From positions 186,001 through 250,000 of the forward strand of contig JACPUV010000007.1 in the NCBI GenBank assembly GCA_016192105.1: a DNA stretch of 64,000 nucleotides, in the 5' to 3' direction. The notes beneath the pieces are model-generated. The model saw only the letters and a list, made by a program, of their open reading frames with translations. It made no database searches and was not told where the DNA came from. Shown in pieces: positions 56,165-64,000 of the stretch. Numbering within the stretch: position 1 is the first letter of the stretch; every line of letters begins with the position of its first letter. This DNA comes from Sphingobacteriales bacterium. Its GTDB lineage: Bacteria > Bacteroidota > Bacteroidia > Chitinophagales > Chitinophagaceae. A program made the position numbers and the translations under genes.

Positions 56165-57202
56165 ATGGCCCAGTCCCCGTTAGCTGTCATAAAATTCAAG
56201 ATCATCTTTATCGCCTGCTGGCTGATCATTGCTGCAGACCATATTATGCTGCTGCATTATTTTGGCCTGTCCTGGTCTTCCGCAGCCGTGGATGCAGGGA
56301 TCAGTAATGTACTGCTCTTATTAGCCTGCCTGCTGGTGATGATCGTACTGCGCTATTACCTGCCGCGGGGACAACAATATATCAATGTACTGGCGCTTTG
56401 CATCCTGCTCACCATCACATGGCTGCTGCTGAGCAAATGGATCCTGAACTGGCTGCTCGGGGACCAGGCCGGTTATACCGAACTTTTCCATCATTCCCTT
56501 TCCATCCGTTTCAGTCTCGCTTTCCTGCTCCTCGGTTTTATTACCATGGTCAGCATTCTCTGGTACAGCCAGCTTGAGCAGAAAGAGCAGGAGGAGCGGA
56601 AAAAAGATGCCGAGAAACTGGCACGGGAAGCGGAACTGTTCAAACTGCGGCAGCAATTGCAGCCGCATTTCCTGTTCAACAGTCTCAATTCCATCAATGC
56701 CCTGATCGGCAGCCGCCCGCAGGAGGCCCGGAAAATGGTGCAGCAGCTCTCCGATTTTTTACGGGGCACCATTAAAAAAGAAGAAACCCAATGGGTCAGC
56801 CTGGGGGAAGAACTGCAATACCTGCAACTGTACCTGGATATTGAAAAAGTCCGTTTTGGCAACCGGCTCGCCACGCAGACCGGCATTGATGAAGCCGCCC
56901 TTGAACTGAAATTACCTGCGTTACTATTGCAACCGATCGTGGAGAATGCGATCAAGTTCGGTCTTTATGATACCATTGGAGAAACCGTGATACAACTTTC
57001 CGCGACAAAAGAGGACCGGTACCTCGTCATTAAGGTCAGGAATCCCTTTGATCCCGAAACCTCTTCCCCCAGGCAGGGAACAGGTTTTGGACTGAAATCA
57101 GTACAGCGCCGGCTGTATCTTTTATTTGCCCGGAATGACCTGGTAACCACCGAAGCCGAAGAAAACATTTTTATTACGATGGTGCGGATCCCGCAATCAT
57201 AA
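56165..57202 (+). CDS. LytS-type sensor histidine kinase
   Basis: LRQQLQPHFLFNSLNSINALIGSRPQEARKMV; LPALLLQPIVENAIKFG. Confidence 0.93.
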   Translation: MAQSPLAVIKFKIIFIACWLIIAADHIMLLHYFGLSWSSAAVDAGISNVLLLLACLLVMIVLRYYLPRGQQYINVLALCILLTITWLLLSKWILNWLLGDQAGYTELFHHSLSIRFSLAFLLLGFITMVSILWYSQLEQKEQEERKKDAEKLAREAELFKLRQQLQPHFLFNSLNSINALIGSRPQEARKMVQQLSDFLRGTIKKEETQWVSLGEELQYLQLYLDIEKVRFGNRLATQTGIDEAALELKLPALLLQPIVENAIKFGLYDTIGETVIQLSATKEDRYLVIKVRNPFDPETSSPRQGTGFGLKSVQRRLYLLFARNDLVTTEAEENIFITMVRIPQS

Positions 57203-57234
57203 TCAATAACCCCGCGGAGTAAAAGAAAAACAAA

Positions 57235-57975
57235 ATGAGTAAAGTAATTATTATTGACGATGAGCCCCTGGCCCGGAGCGTGGTCCGGGAATACCTGCAG
57301 CAGCATCCCAAGCTGGAGATATTACAGGAATGTGGTGACGGGTTTGAAGGCCTGAAAGCCATTCAGCAGCACCAGCCCGACCTGGTCTTTCTCGATATCC
57401 AGATGCCCAAGATCACAGGGTTCGAAATGCTGGAACTGCTGGATCAGCCCCCCGCCGTGATCTTTACCACGGCTTTTGACGAATTCGCCATCAAGGCCTT
57501 TGAAGCCCATGCCGTAGATTACCTGCTGAAGCCTTTTAACCAGGAACGGTTTGACAAAGCCATTGCCAAATGGGTGGATACCCGGTCCTCCGCGCCGGAA
57601 AAAAACACGCTCGAATTATTAGAATCCGCCTCGCTTTCGCCTTCCCAGCGGCAGCGCATCGTGGTAAGGAACGGAAGCAAGATCAAGATCATTTCCGCGC
57701 AGGATGTCTGGTTCCTCGAAGCCGCGGATGATTATGTAAAGATCCATACCCAGGAAGGCTATTTCCTGAAGAATAAGACCATGACCCATTTTGAACGCTC
57801 CCTCGATGAACAGCAATTTGTCCGCTCCCATCGTTCCTATATCGTGAATGTGCAGCAGATCACCCGGATCGATCCGTATGAAAAAGATAACCATGTAGCC
57901 GTGCTCCGCTCCGGCGCCAAGGTGCCGGTGAGCCGTTCGGGGTATGCCAAACTGAAGGAGGTGCTGGGTTTGTAA
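57235..57975 (+). CDS. LytTR response regulator
   Basis: VIIIDDEPLARSVVREYL receiver; FLEAADDYVKIHT and FVRSHRSYIVNVQQI LytTR. Confidence 0.95.
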   Translation: MSKVIIIDDEPLARSVVREYLQQHPKLEILQECGDGFEGLKAIQQHQPDLVFLDIQMPKITGFEMLELLDQPPAVIFTTAFDEFAIKAFEAHAVDYLLKPFNQERFDKAIAKWVDTRSSAPEKNTLELLESASLSPSQRQRIVVRNGSKIKIISAQDVWFLEAADDYVKIHTQEGYFLKNKTMTHFERSLDEQQFVRSHRSYIVNVQQITRIDPYEKDNHVAVLRSGAKVPVSRSGYAKLKEVLGL

Positions 57976-58101
57976 TTGAACATTGAAAATTGAGCATTGA
58001 ACATTGAGTCTTCAGCCCCTTTGACTGGTTGCGAAGCTGATAGATTGACAGGGCCTCCCAATGAACATTGAAAATTGAACATTGAGCCTTGAGCATCGAA
58101 T
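57972..58101. repeat. Two direct 7-bp-period arrays (ATTGAAC family) downstream of the LytTR gene
   Basis: ATTGAAC ATTGAAA ATTGAGC ATTGAAC ATTGAGT and a second array at about 58060-58097. Confidence 0.85.
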
Positions 58102-58139
58102 AGAGTAATCCAGTCGCCTGACTAAAACAACCCGGTATT

Positions 58140-59678
58140 TCAGCCGAATGATTCGGATCTCAGCACTTTTACCGTTTCGTCATAGAAATATTTAACCCGG
58201 TCAAAGCTGGAAGCTATACAAACCAGGCCGAGCTTGCCGTATTGGGAAAGCGCCCCGATCAGGTGAAAAACCACCCCCTCTTCCCGGGTGGCATCATAAT
58301 GCAGCCCATTGAGCATGGCGATATCCATCAGGTCTTCGGGGATCAGCCCTTTGAACTGGTCATGCTGCAGATTATCCGTAAACAGATAACACTTCTCATT
58401 CCCGTCAGGCAATACAAATTTCCCGGTATCGGGGTTATAGTCCCCGTCGGTCAGGAACTGGAGCATGATATAAGGATGCGTGGTGCCTCCCTTGCGAAGA
58501 TTGATCTCAATGGCATAGTGCTTCCAAATTCCGTTTTCCTTTACAGATACAAAATCTACCCCGAACCTCCCCAGCACCCCCTTGTTTAACATGGCTTCCG
58601 AAACCTTCCTTCCTAATAAGCCAAGCTCCACCGCATATTCCGGGTCAGCCGGGAAAGTACCCCCGAGAAAAACCTGCCCGTCGGGCCCACTCATCAGTTG
58701 GTCATGTGTGGAAATAATATCAATCTCTCCCAGGGGATTGATCCGGCACTGAACAGAGGGAGAGGCTTTTTTCGGAGCATCAATATAGGCTTCCGCAATC
58801 CCTCCCATAGCGGCGAACCTGGCCATGTACTGATCATAGGAAAGACCGCCGGCAATAATCACCAGTCCTGCCGGTAATTGTGCTTTTATCTGTGCCTCCA
58901 CCGGTTCATCCCGGTTGATAAACGCAAAGGAGAAAATCGCATTGCCTTCCCCGCTGAAAGCATCGTTCATTTTGATCACGGCTTTTTTTAACTCCGGATC
59001 CGCAACATATAGTTTAGCCAGCGCCTGTACAATATCCTGTTCCCCCTTCAGCTGTTCAAACCCCGGCGGCATATCCACCCCGCATTCGCGGAAAATCGCA
59101 CGGCTCCCCGATTTGGATCCCCAATATGCCAGATCCGGGTCGCATCCATAAATGGGCAGGCCCAGCCGGAGTGCCAGCTTACGCTCATGGCCGGTTACAT
59201 TAAAACAGGCCAGGTGGGCCAGGTGCCCGTGAGGGATGGCCTTTTGAATCCGCCGGAGCAGGCGGGGCCGGTTCAGTATCTTCTCGGAAAGTGAAAGTGA
59301 AGACGCATCCTGGCAGCTGAAAAAATGCATCCGCTGACGGGCATGATCACCCGTAATTCCGGGCAACAGGTGCAGGTAATAATCAATGATCACAGGGTCG
59401 ATGGGGGTACTGGTGATATAGATAACATGGGTGCGGGGCATCCGCAACAGGAGCAGGAGACAAAGCAGCCGTTCCTCGTAATGAACAATTCCCTGTACTT
59501 TGGAGAGAATCTCCGGATCCAGGGTCAGGCTGGGTACGACAACAATGGCTTTTGCCGCTCTTTTATCATGGAAGAAATCGCGGTACTGTTGCACAAAATT
59601 TTCCTGCAGCCTGTAAAAGACCTCCTTTTCAGACAATACCCCTCCTCTGAACAGTTTTACCTGGTTGTCCCTGGTCAA
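58140..59678 (-). CDS. ATP-grasp peptide ligase, PGM1-related
   Basis: DPDLAYWGSKSGSRAIFRECGVDMPPGFE; INDAFSGEGNAIF-type ATP-grasp; FGVDFVSV...AIEINLRKGGTTHPY; apparent TTG start. Confidence 0.75.
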   Translation of the reverse strand: MTRDNQVKLFRGGVLSEKEVFYRLQENFVQQYRDFFHDKRAAKAIVVVPSLTLDPEILSKVQGIVHYEERLLCLLLLLRMPRTHVIYITSTPIDPVIIDYYLHLLPGITGDHARQRMHFFSCQDASSLSLSEKILNRPRLLRRIQKAIPHGHLAHLACFNVTGHERKLALRLGLPIYGCDPDLAYWGSKSGSRAIFRECGVDMPPGFEQLKGEQDIVQALAKLYVADPELKKAVIKMNDAFSGEGNAIFSFAFINRDEPVEAQIKAQLPAGLVIIAGGLSYDQYMARFAAMGGIAEAYIDAPKKASPSVQCRINPLGEIDIISTHDQLMSGPDGQVFLGGTFPADPEYAVELGLLGRKVSEAMLNKGVLGRFGVDFVSVKENGIWKHYAIEINLRKGGTTHPYIMLQFLTDGDYNPDTGKFVLPDGNEKCYLFTDNLQHDQFKGLIPEDLMDIAMLNGLHYDATREEGVVFHLIGALSQYGKLGLVCIASSFDRVKYFYDETVKVLRSESFG

Positions 59679-59731
59679 TGGCTAACCCGTTTAGCGGATT
59701 CCTAATCTACTATTATCTGGAAGAAAATACC

Positions 59732-59745
59732 CTGATATAAATCAG
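59732..59745. promoter_or_regulatory. FNR/Crp-like palindrome CTGATATAAATCAG upstream of the ATP-grasp gene
   Basis: Perfect 16-bp form CCTGAT-ATAA-ATCAGG, 53 bp before the start; overlaps the anmK stop. Confidence 0.5.
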
Positions 59746-60830
59746 GCTTCCTGGCCGGTCCAAAGGGCCCCACCGATACCCTGGCGGGCAGCTCCCGTAA
59801 CTGAGGAAAGAGTATTGTATTCCTGTCTCCAGCGCAGCACTCCTAAAAAGGCCATGATGAGCGCTTCTTTATAATTCACCAGCCTGGAATCGGGGAGCAC
59901 AGTGCTGATCCCCTTTTGGCTAAGATGACTATCAAGCCGTTGCAGCAGGTAGCGGTTAAATGCCCCGCCGCCGGTAACCAGTAAACGGGCATTTTTTTTC
60001 GGGGACGGGAGGGCTGTTACGGCCTGGCTGACCTGTTCTGCAATATGTTCCGTATAAGTACAAAGGGCATCAGCCGGGCTGAGTCCAGCTTCCCGGATAA
60101 GCGGGTAAATAATTTCCGTTCCGAATTCATTGGCGAGGGATTTGGGCCAGGGCTTTCGGTAATAGTCCGCCCCGTTTAATTTTCCGAGCAACGCATCCTC
60201 TATCTTTCCGGATGCGGCTAATTGTCCTCCCTCATCCATTTCCCGGCCGGCATCTGCTGCCAGCATATTAAGAACCCGGTTGGCCGGGCATACATCGAAA
60301 GCAATATAATGGTCCGCATTCAATGAAATATTGGCAATACCCCCGATATTCAGGAAATAATCATACTCGCCCAGCAGCATTTTTTCACCTACCGGGACAA
60401 TGGGCGCTCCCTGTCCGCCAAGAGCGATATCCAGGGCCCGGAAATCCGATACTACCGGCAATTGGGTTTCCGCCGCAATGGCTGCGCCTTCCCCCAACTG
60501 GGCGGTCATTCCCTGTGCCGGAAGATGAAAAGCTGTATGTCCGTGAGAGGCGATCACGGCCACTTTATACTGCAGGCCGTGTTGTTCAATAAACGCGTTC
60601 ACCCGCCGCCCTGTATAATGCCCGTATTCGGCATGAAGTAACAAATAGTCCTTTGCAGAAAGGCCCGTAGCGGTTTTCAGCCGCTCCTGCCATTCTTTGC
60701 TGTAAGGGCTGCATTCCGCTTCAAGGATCTCATACGACCAGTGGCCCCCCTGTTCCTGGAATTCCACAAAGGCGATATCCAGCCCGTCGAGGGAGCTGCC
60801 GCTCATTAAACCGATAGCGCTGTAAACCAT
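59742..60830 (-). CDS. anmK: Anhydro-N-acetylmuramic acid kinase
   Basis: AIGLMSGSSLDGLDIAFVEF; VIASHGHTAFH; VTGGGAFNRYLLQRL. Confidence 0.95.
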   Translation of the reverse strand: MVYSAIGLMSGSSLDGLDIAFVEFQEQGGHWSYEILEAECSPYSKEWQERLKTATGLSAKDYLLLHAEYGHYTGRRVNAFIEQHGLQYKVAVIASHGHTAFHLPAQGMTAQLGEGAAIAAETQLPVVSDFRALDIALGGQGAPIVPVGEKMLLGEYDYFLNIGGIANISLNADHYIAFDVCPANRVLNMLAADAGREMDEGGQLAASGKIEDALLGKLNGADYYRKPWPKSLANEFGTEIIYPLIREAGLSPADALCTYTEHIAEQVSQAVTALPSPKKNARLLVTGGGAFNRYLLQRLDSHLSQKGISTVLPDSRLVNYKEALIMAFLGVLRWRQEYNTLSSVTGAARQGIGGALWTGQEA

Positions 60831-60983
60831 GAAAGCATTTTTAGTTTAGTTTTGCGAAAGTAAATGATCCTGTTGCTTTACGGCATGACTTTATCATTCA
60901 TCCGTCCGGCAGGGAGAAGAATTATAAATAACGACCCCGACGGGTTACAAAATGCCGCCCCGGGGTTACCAAAACAGGACCAC

Positions 60984-61634
60984 ATGATCGTTAATCTCAG
61001 TCAGCAACATTCGCTAATTAGTAACTGGGTCGGTGAATTAAGGGATACACAGATACAAACCGACCGGATGCGTTTTCGCCGCAACCTGGAACGGATCGGG
61101 GAAATCGCCGCTTATGAAATCAGCAAGCTGTTGCCGGATATGGAAAAAGAAGTCCAGACCCCCCTTGGCACAGCCATCCACCGGGTGCTGAAAGAATACC
61201 CTGTACTGGCAACGATCCTTCGGGCGGGACTGCCGCTTCACCAGGGACTGCTGAATTATTTTGACAAATCGGACAATGCATTTATTTCAGCTTACCGCAA
61301 ACATCACCCCGACGGAAGTTTTGAGATCAGCCTGGAATATATGTCCTGCCCCGAACTGGAAGACCGGATCATTATTATATCCGATCCCATGCTGGCCACG
61401 GGTTCTTCCCTCGTAAAAACCATCCGGTTTTTAAAAGCCGAAGGACAACCCCGCGAAATTCATATTGTGGCAGCCATCGCCTGTACGGTTGGTATAGAAT
61501 ATGTGAGAAGGGAAGAACCGGGTGTCAGAATCTGGTGCGGGGATATCGACGATGAGCTCACGGCAAAAGGATATATTGTTCCGGGTCTTGGAGATGCCGG
61601 CGACCTGGCTTACGGGCCTAAAATGCAGATGTAA
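60984..61634 (+). CDS. upp: Uracil phosphoribosyltransferase
   Basis: LRAGLPLHQGLLNYF; IIISDPMLATGSSLVKTI; GDAGDLAYGPKMQM; start MIVNLSQ chosen. Confidence 0.88.
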   Translation: MIVNLSQQHSLISNWVGELRDTQIQTDRMRFRRNLERIGEIAAYEISKLLPDMEKEVQTPLGTAIHRVLKEYPVLATILRAGLPLHQGLLNYFDKSDNAFISAYRKHHPDGSFEISLEYMSCPELEDRIIIISDPMLATGSSLVKTIRFLKAEGQPREIHIVAAIACTVGIEYVRREEPGVRIWCGDIDDELTAKGYIVPGLGDAGDLAYGPKMQM

Positions 61635-61902
61635 CCGGGTCAAAAAAACAGCCATAGGGTTCAGTCAGCCAGTTACTTAGCTAAAAAAAGATAACGGACT
61701 GACGGATTCCCGGAAAATTAAGGCCAGGCAGCATTAATTCTATTTCCCAGGTCTTTAAAAAGTTGTATTTTACCGGTTCGGACCGGACGGCATTAATTAA
61801 CGAGCCAGGGCAATCCTTTGAAAAAAAATTACGTTTAGAGATGTATAACGGCTTATCCCGTTTTATCCTGCCTGAAAACGACGAAAAAACTTATTTGCTG
61901 AG

Positions 61903-62916
61903 ATGAAAAAAAAATTTTCTACCCTCCTGTTTTGTGTGGCGCTGGCAGCTGTGTCAAAGGCGCAGGATCCCAACTTCTCCCAATTCTTCGCCTCTCCGCT
62001 TACACTGAACCCGGCTTTAACCGGTAAGTTCGACGGTGATTTTCGCGTGGCAGGCAACTACCGCAATCAATGGCCCACGATCAATAATGCCTTTGTTACA
62101 AAAACAGTTTCCGTGGATTTCGGTATTATGAAGAACCGGCTCTCTGAACTGGACCAGATGGGTGTCGGCATCCTGGGTGTCACCGACCGGGCAGGGGATG
62201 GCGTACTGGTAACCAATTATGCCGGCGGCTCATTCGCTTTCCATAAAGGACTTGATGAAGACGGATTTCACCAGATCGGGGCCGGTTTCCAGGGAGTCTA
62301 TATCAACAAACGGCTTGATATTACCAAAGTACAGTTTGCCGACCAGCTGACCCCGCTGGGTTTTACCGGTGTCACCAGCGAGATTTTCCTGAACAACCAG
62401 CTTAACCTGAGCTATTTCGATTTGAATGCAGGGGTATTGTATAACGGCAGCACCAACGGGTATAATAATTTCTATATCGGCGCCTCCATGTACCATATCA
62501 ACCGCCCCAAGGAAAGTTTCCAGGGTGGTAATTATATCCTGAATACAAGGACCACAATACAGGCCGGCGGTAAGATTCCCGTGGGCTCCTATAATTACCT
62601 GCACCTGGCAGCCAATCACAGCATACAGGCCAAAGCGTATAATACCGTGGTGGGTGGCGCCTTCTCTTACAATGTAAACAACAATGAAAACGATCCGGTA
62701 AATATCTATCTCGGCGCCTGGTACCGTTTAAAAGACGCGGCCATTCCCTATGTAGGACTTGAATTTAAAGGACTGCAGATCGGCGTTTCTTATGACGCCA
62801 ATACTTCCAGCCTGAAACCTGCTTCAAATACCAGGGGCGGCATGGAAATATCCCTGATCTACATCAAAAAACATTCAGACCCGAATGCGAAGAAGCTGAA
62901 CTGCCCGAGATTCTGA
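61903..62916 (+). CDS. PorP/SprF family type IX secretion-associated membrane protein
   Basis: SKAQDPNFSQFFASPLTLNPALTGKFDGDFRVAGNYRNQW. Confidence 0.92.
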   Translation: MKKKFSTLLFCVALAAVSKAQDPNFSQFFASPLTLNPALTGKFDGDFRVAGNYRNQWPTINNAFVTKTVSVDFGIMKNRLSELDQMGVGILGVTDRAGDGVLVTNYAGGSFAFHKGLDEDGFHQIGAGFQGVYINKRLDITKVQFADQLTPLGFTGVTSEIFLNNQLNLSYFDLNAGVLYNGSTNGYNNFYIGASMYHINRPKESFQGGNYILNTRTTIQAGGKIPVGSYNYLHLAANHSIQAKAYNTVVGGAFSYNVNNNENDPVNIYLGAWYRLKDAAIPYVGLEFKGLQIGVSYDANTSSLKPASNTRGGMEISLIYIKKHSDPNAKKLNCPRF

Positions 62917-62925
62917 GAGAGCAGG

Positions 62926-63110
62926 TGTTAGCTGTTAGCTGTTAGCTGTTCGTTGTTAGGGAGCAGCCGGGGGTGCCTGTTGTCGGCTGTCGGCTGTCAG
63001 GTGTCAGGAAACAGCCCATCCTGAAGTCCTGTATCTATAATAACCAAGTGTTCCTCGTTTTACGTAATCTTTCTCGTACCTCGTAGCTCGCACCTCGTAC
63101 CTTCTCCCTA
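62926..63110. repeat. Consecutive 7-bp-period arrays of three sequence families
   Basis: (GTTAGCT)n, (GTCGGCT)n and (TCGTACC/TCGTAGC)n in one convergent intergenic region. Confidence 0.8.
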
Positions 63111-64000
63111 GTTTTTCATCAGCAACGGCAACAAATACCAGCTGAACAATGTGATCAGCAGCAGGGCCACGAGGTTCATCACCAGGCCGGCTTTCAGCAT
63201 CTGTTTTAATTTGATATGCCCGCTGGCAAAAACAATCGCGTTCGGCGGTGTGCCCATCGGCAGCATACTGGCACAACTGGCCGCCAGGGTCATCGGGATA
63301 CCCAGCAACAAGGGGTTTATTCCCACTGAATCCGCCAGGGAACAAACCACCGGTGAAAAAACGATCACCTGGGCAACATTGCTCATCACTTCACTGATAA
63401 ATATTGACAGCAGGGTGACCAGGAATACCAGCAGGATACCGCCGCCTGCATACTGTCCCAGCCAGCTGCCCAGTTGAGAGATAAGCCCGGCTTTCTCAAG
63501 CGCATCCGCCATAGCAATACCACCCCCAAACAATAAAAGGATGCCCCAGGCTAATTCCTTTGTATCACTCCATTCGAGGAGGCTTTCCGCATTATCTTTC
63601 ACGTCCCGCGCCCTTTTCTCCCCGGCCGGGCAAATAAACAAAGACACTCCGCCCATAATGGCAATCATATTATCATCCAGTTTAAAAAAAGGCTGACTGG
63701 CATTGATCAGGTCCTTAAATATCCATAACAGGGCAGTTGCCCCGAAAATAAGCAGCACTCTTTTCTCCGGCCCGCTGAGTTTTCCCAATAAGGCGATTTC
63801 CCCGTGTATATGTTTCCGGGCCGCTTCACTGGAACGGATATGATTGGGAAAGAGGACCCGTGTGGATACAAAATAAAGGGCCATCATCAGGATAAATGCC
63901 AGTGGGGTGCAGAGCAGCATCCAGTCAACAAAGTCAATATTGATATTATACTTTTTTTCAAAATACCCGACAAACTGTACATTGGGCGGTGTACCGATGA
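63108..64000 (-). CDS. DASS-family (SLC13-like) anion:sodium symporter, truncated by the window end
   Basis: GTPPNVQFVGYF at the edge; MTLAASCASMLPMGTPPNAIVFASGHI; ISEVMSNVA. Confidence 0.9.
   Translation of the reverse strand, partial: IGTPPNVQFVGYFEKKYNINIDFVDWMLLCTPLAFILMMALYFVSTRVLFPNHIRSSEAARKHIHGEIALLGKLSGPEKRVLLIFGATALLWIFKDLINASQPFFKLDDNMIAIMGGVSLFICPAGEKRARDVKDNAESLLEWSDTKELAWGILLLFGGGIAMADALEKAGLISQLGSWLGQYAGGGILLVFLVTLLSIFISEVMSNVAQVIVFSPVVCSLADSVGINPLLLGIPMTLAASCASMLPMGTPPNAIVFASGHIKLKQMLKAGLVMNLVALLLITLFSWYLLPLLMKN

Overview
This window is Bacteroidota (Chitinophagaceae-like) chromosome with no rRNA, tRNA or CRISPR array that I can see. Left to right it holds: (1) a minus-strand assimilatory sulfate cluster (SUMT, cysN, cysD, cysH, peroxiredoxin, Rrf2, OsmC, CDF transporter, LptF/G permease); (2) housekeeping genes (rpoD-type sigma, ffh, rpsP, rimM, dinB, an M20 peptidase); (3) a respiratory/denitrification island with a clade II-like nos operon (cytochrome c, nosZ, fasciclin lipoprotein, membrane protein, nosL, nosD, nosF, nosY), an hsp20, a receiver-Crp/FNR fusion regulator, the cbb3 oxidase cluster (ccoI, S, NO, Q, P, G, H, TauE-like), a PAS histidine kinase and ric/ytfE; (4) trmD, a GH109-like oxidoreductase, a desaturase, two tandem VPS10/BNR proteins, adenine deaminase, a LiaF-like/DUF4288/LytS-LytTR cluster, a PGM1-like ATP-grasp ligase, anmK, upp, PorP/SprF and a truncated DASS transporter. 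The strongest non-gene signals are: (a) six CTGAT/TTGAT-N4-ATCAG palindromes, five of them in front of the respiratory/NO-stress genes and the gene for the receiver-Crp regulator itself, and one in front of the ATP-grasp ligase; (b) a set of degenerate tandem arrays with 7-bp period between genes, several occurring as inverted pairs around short spacers; (c) a palindromic repeat of about 140 bp apparently inserted in frame in adenine deaminase; (d) long imperfect direct repeats flanking a 110-aa orphan ORF; (e) a remnant of a second ric gene. All calls come from reading the sequence and ORF translations; no searches were run.
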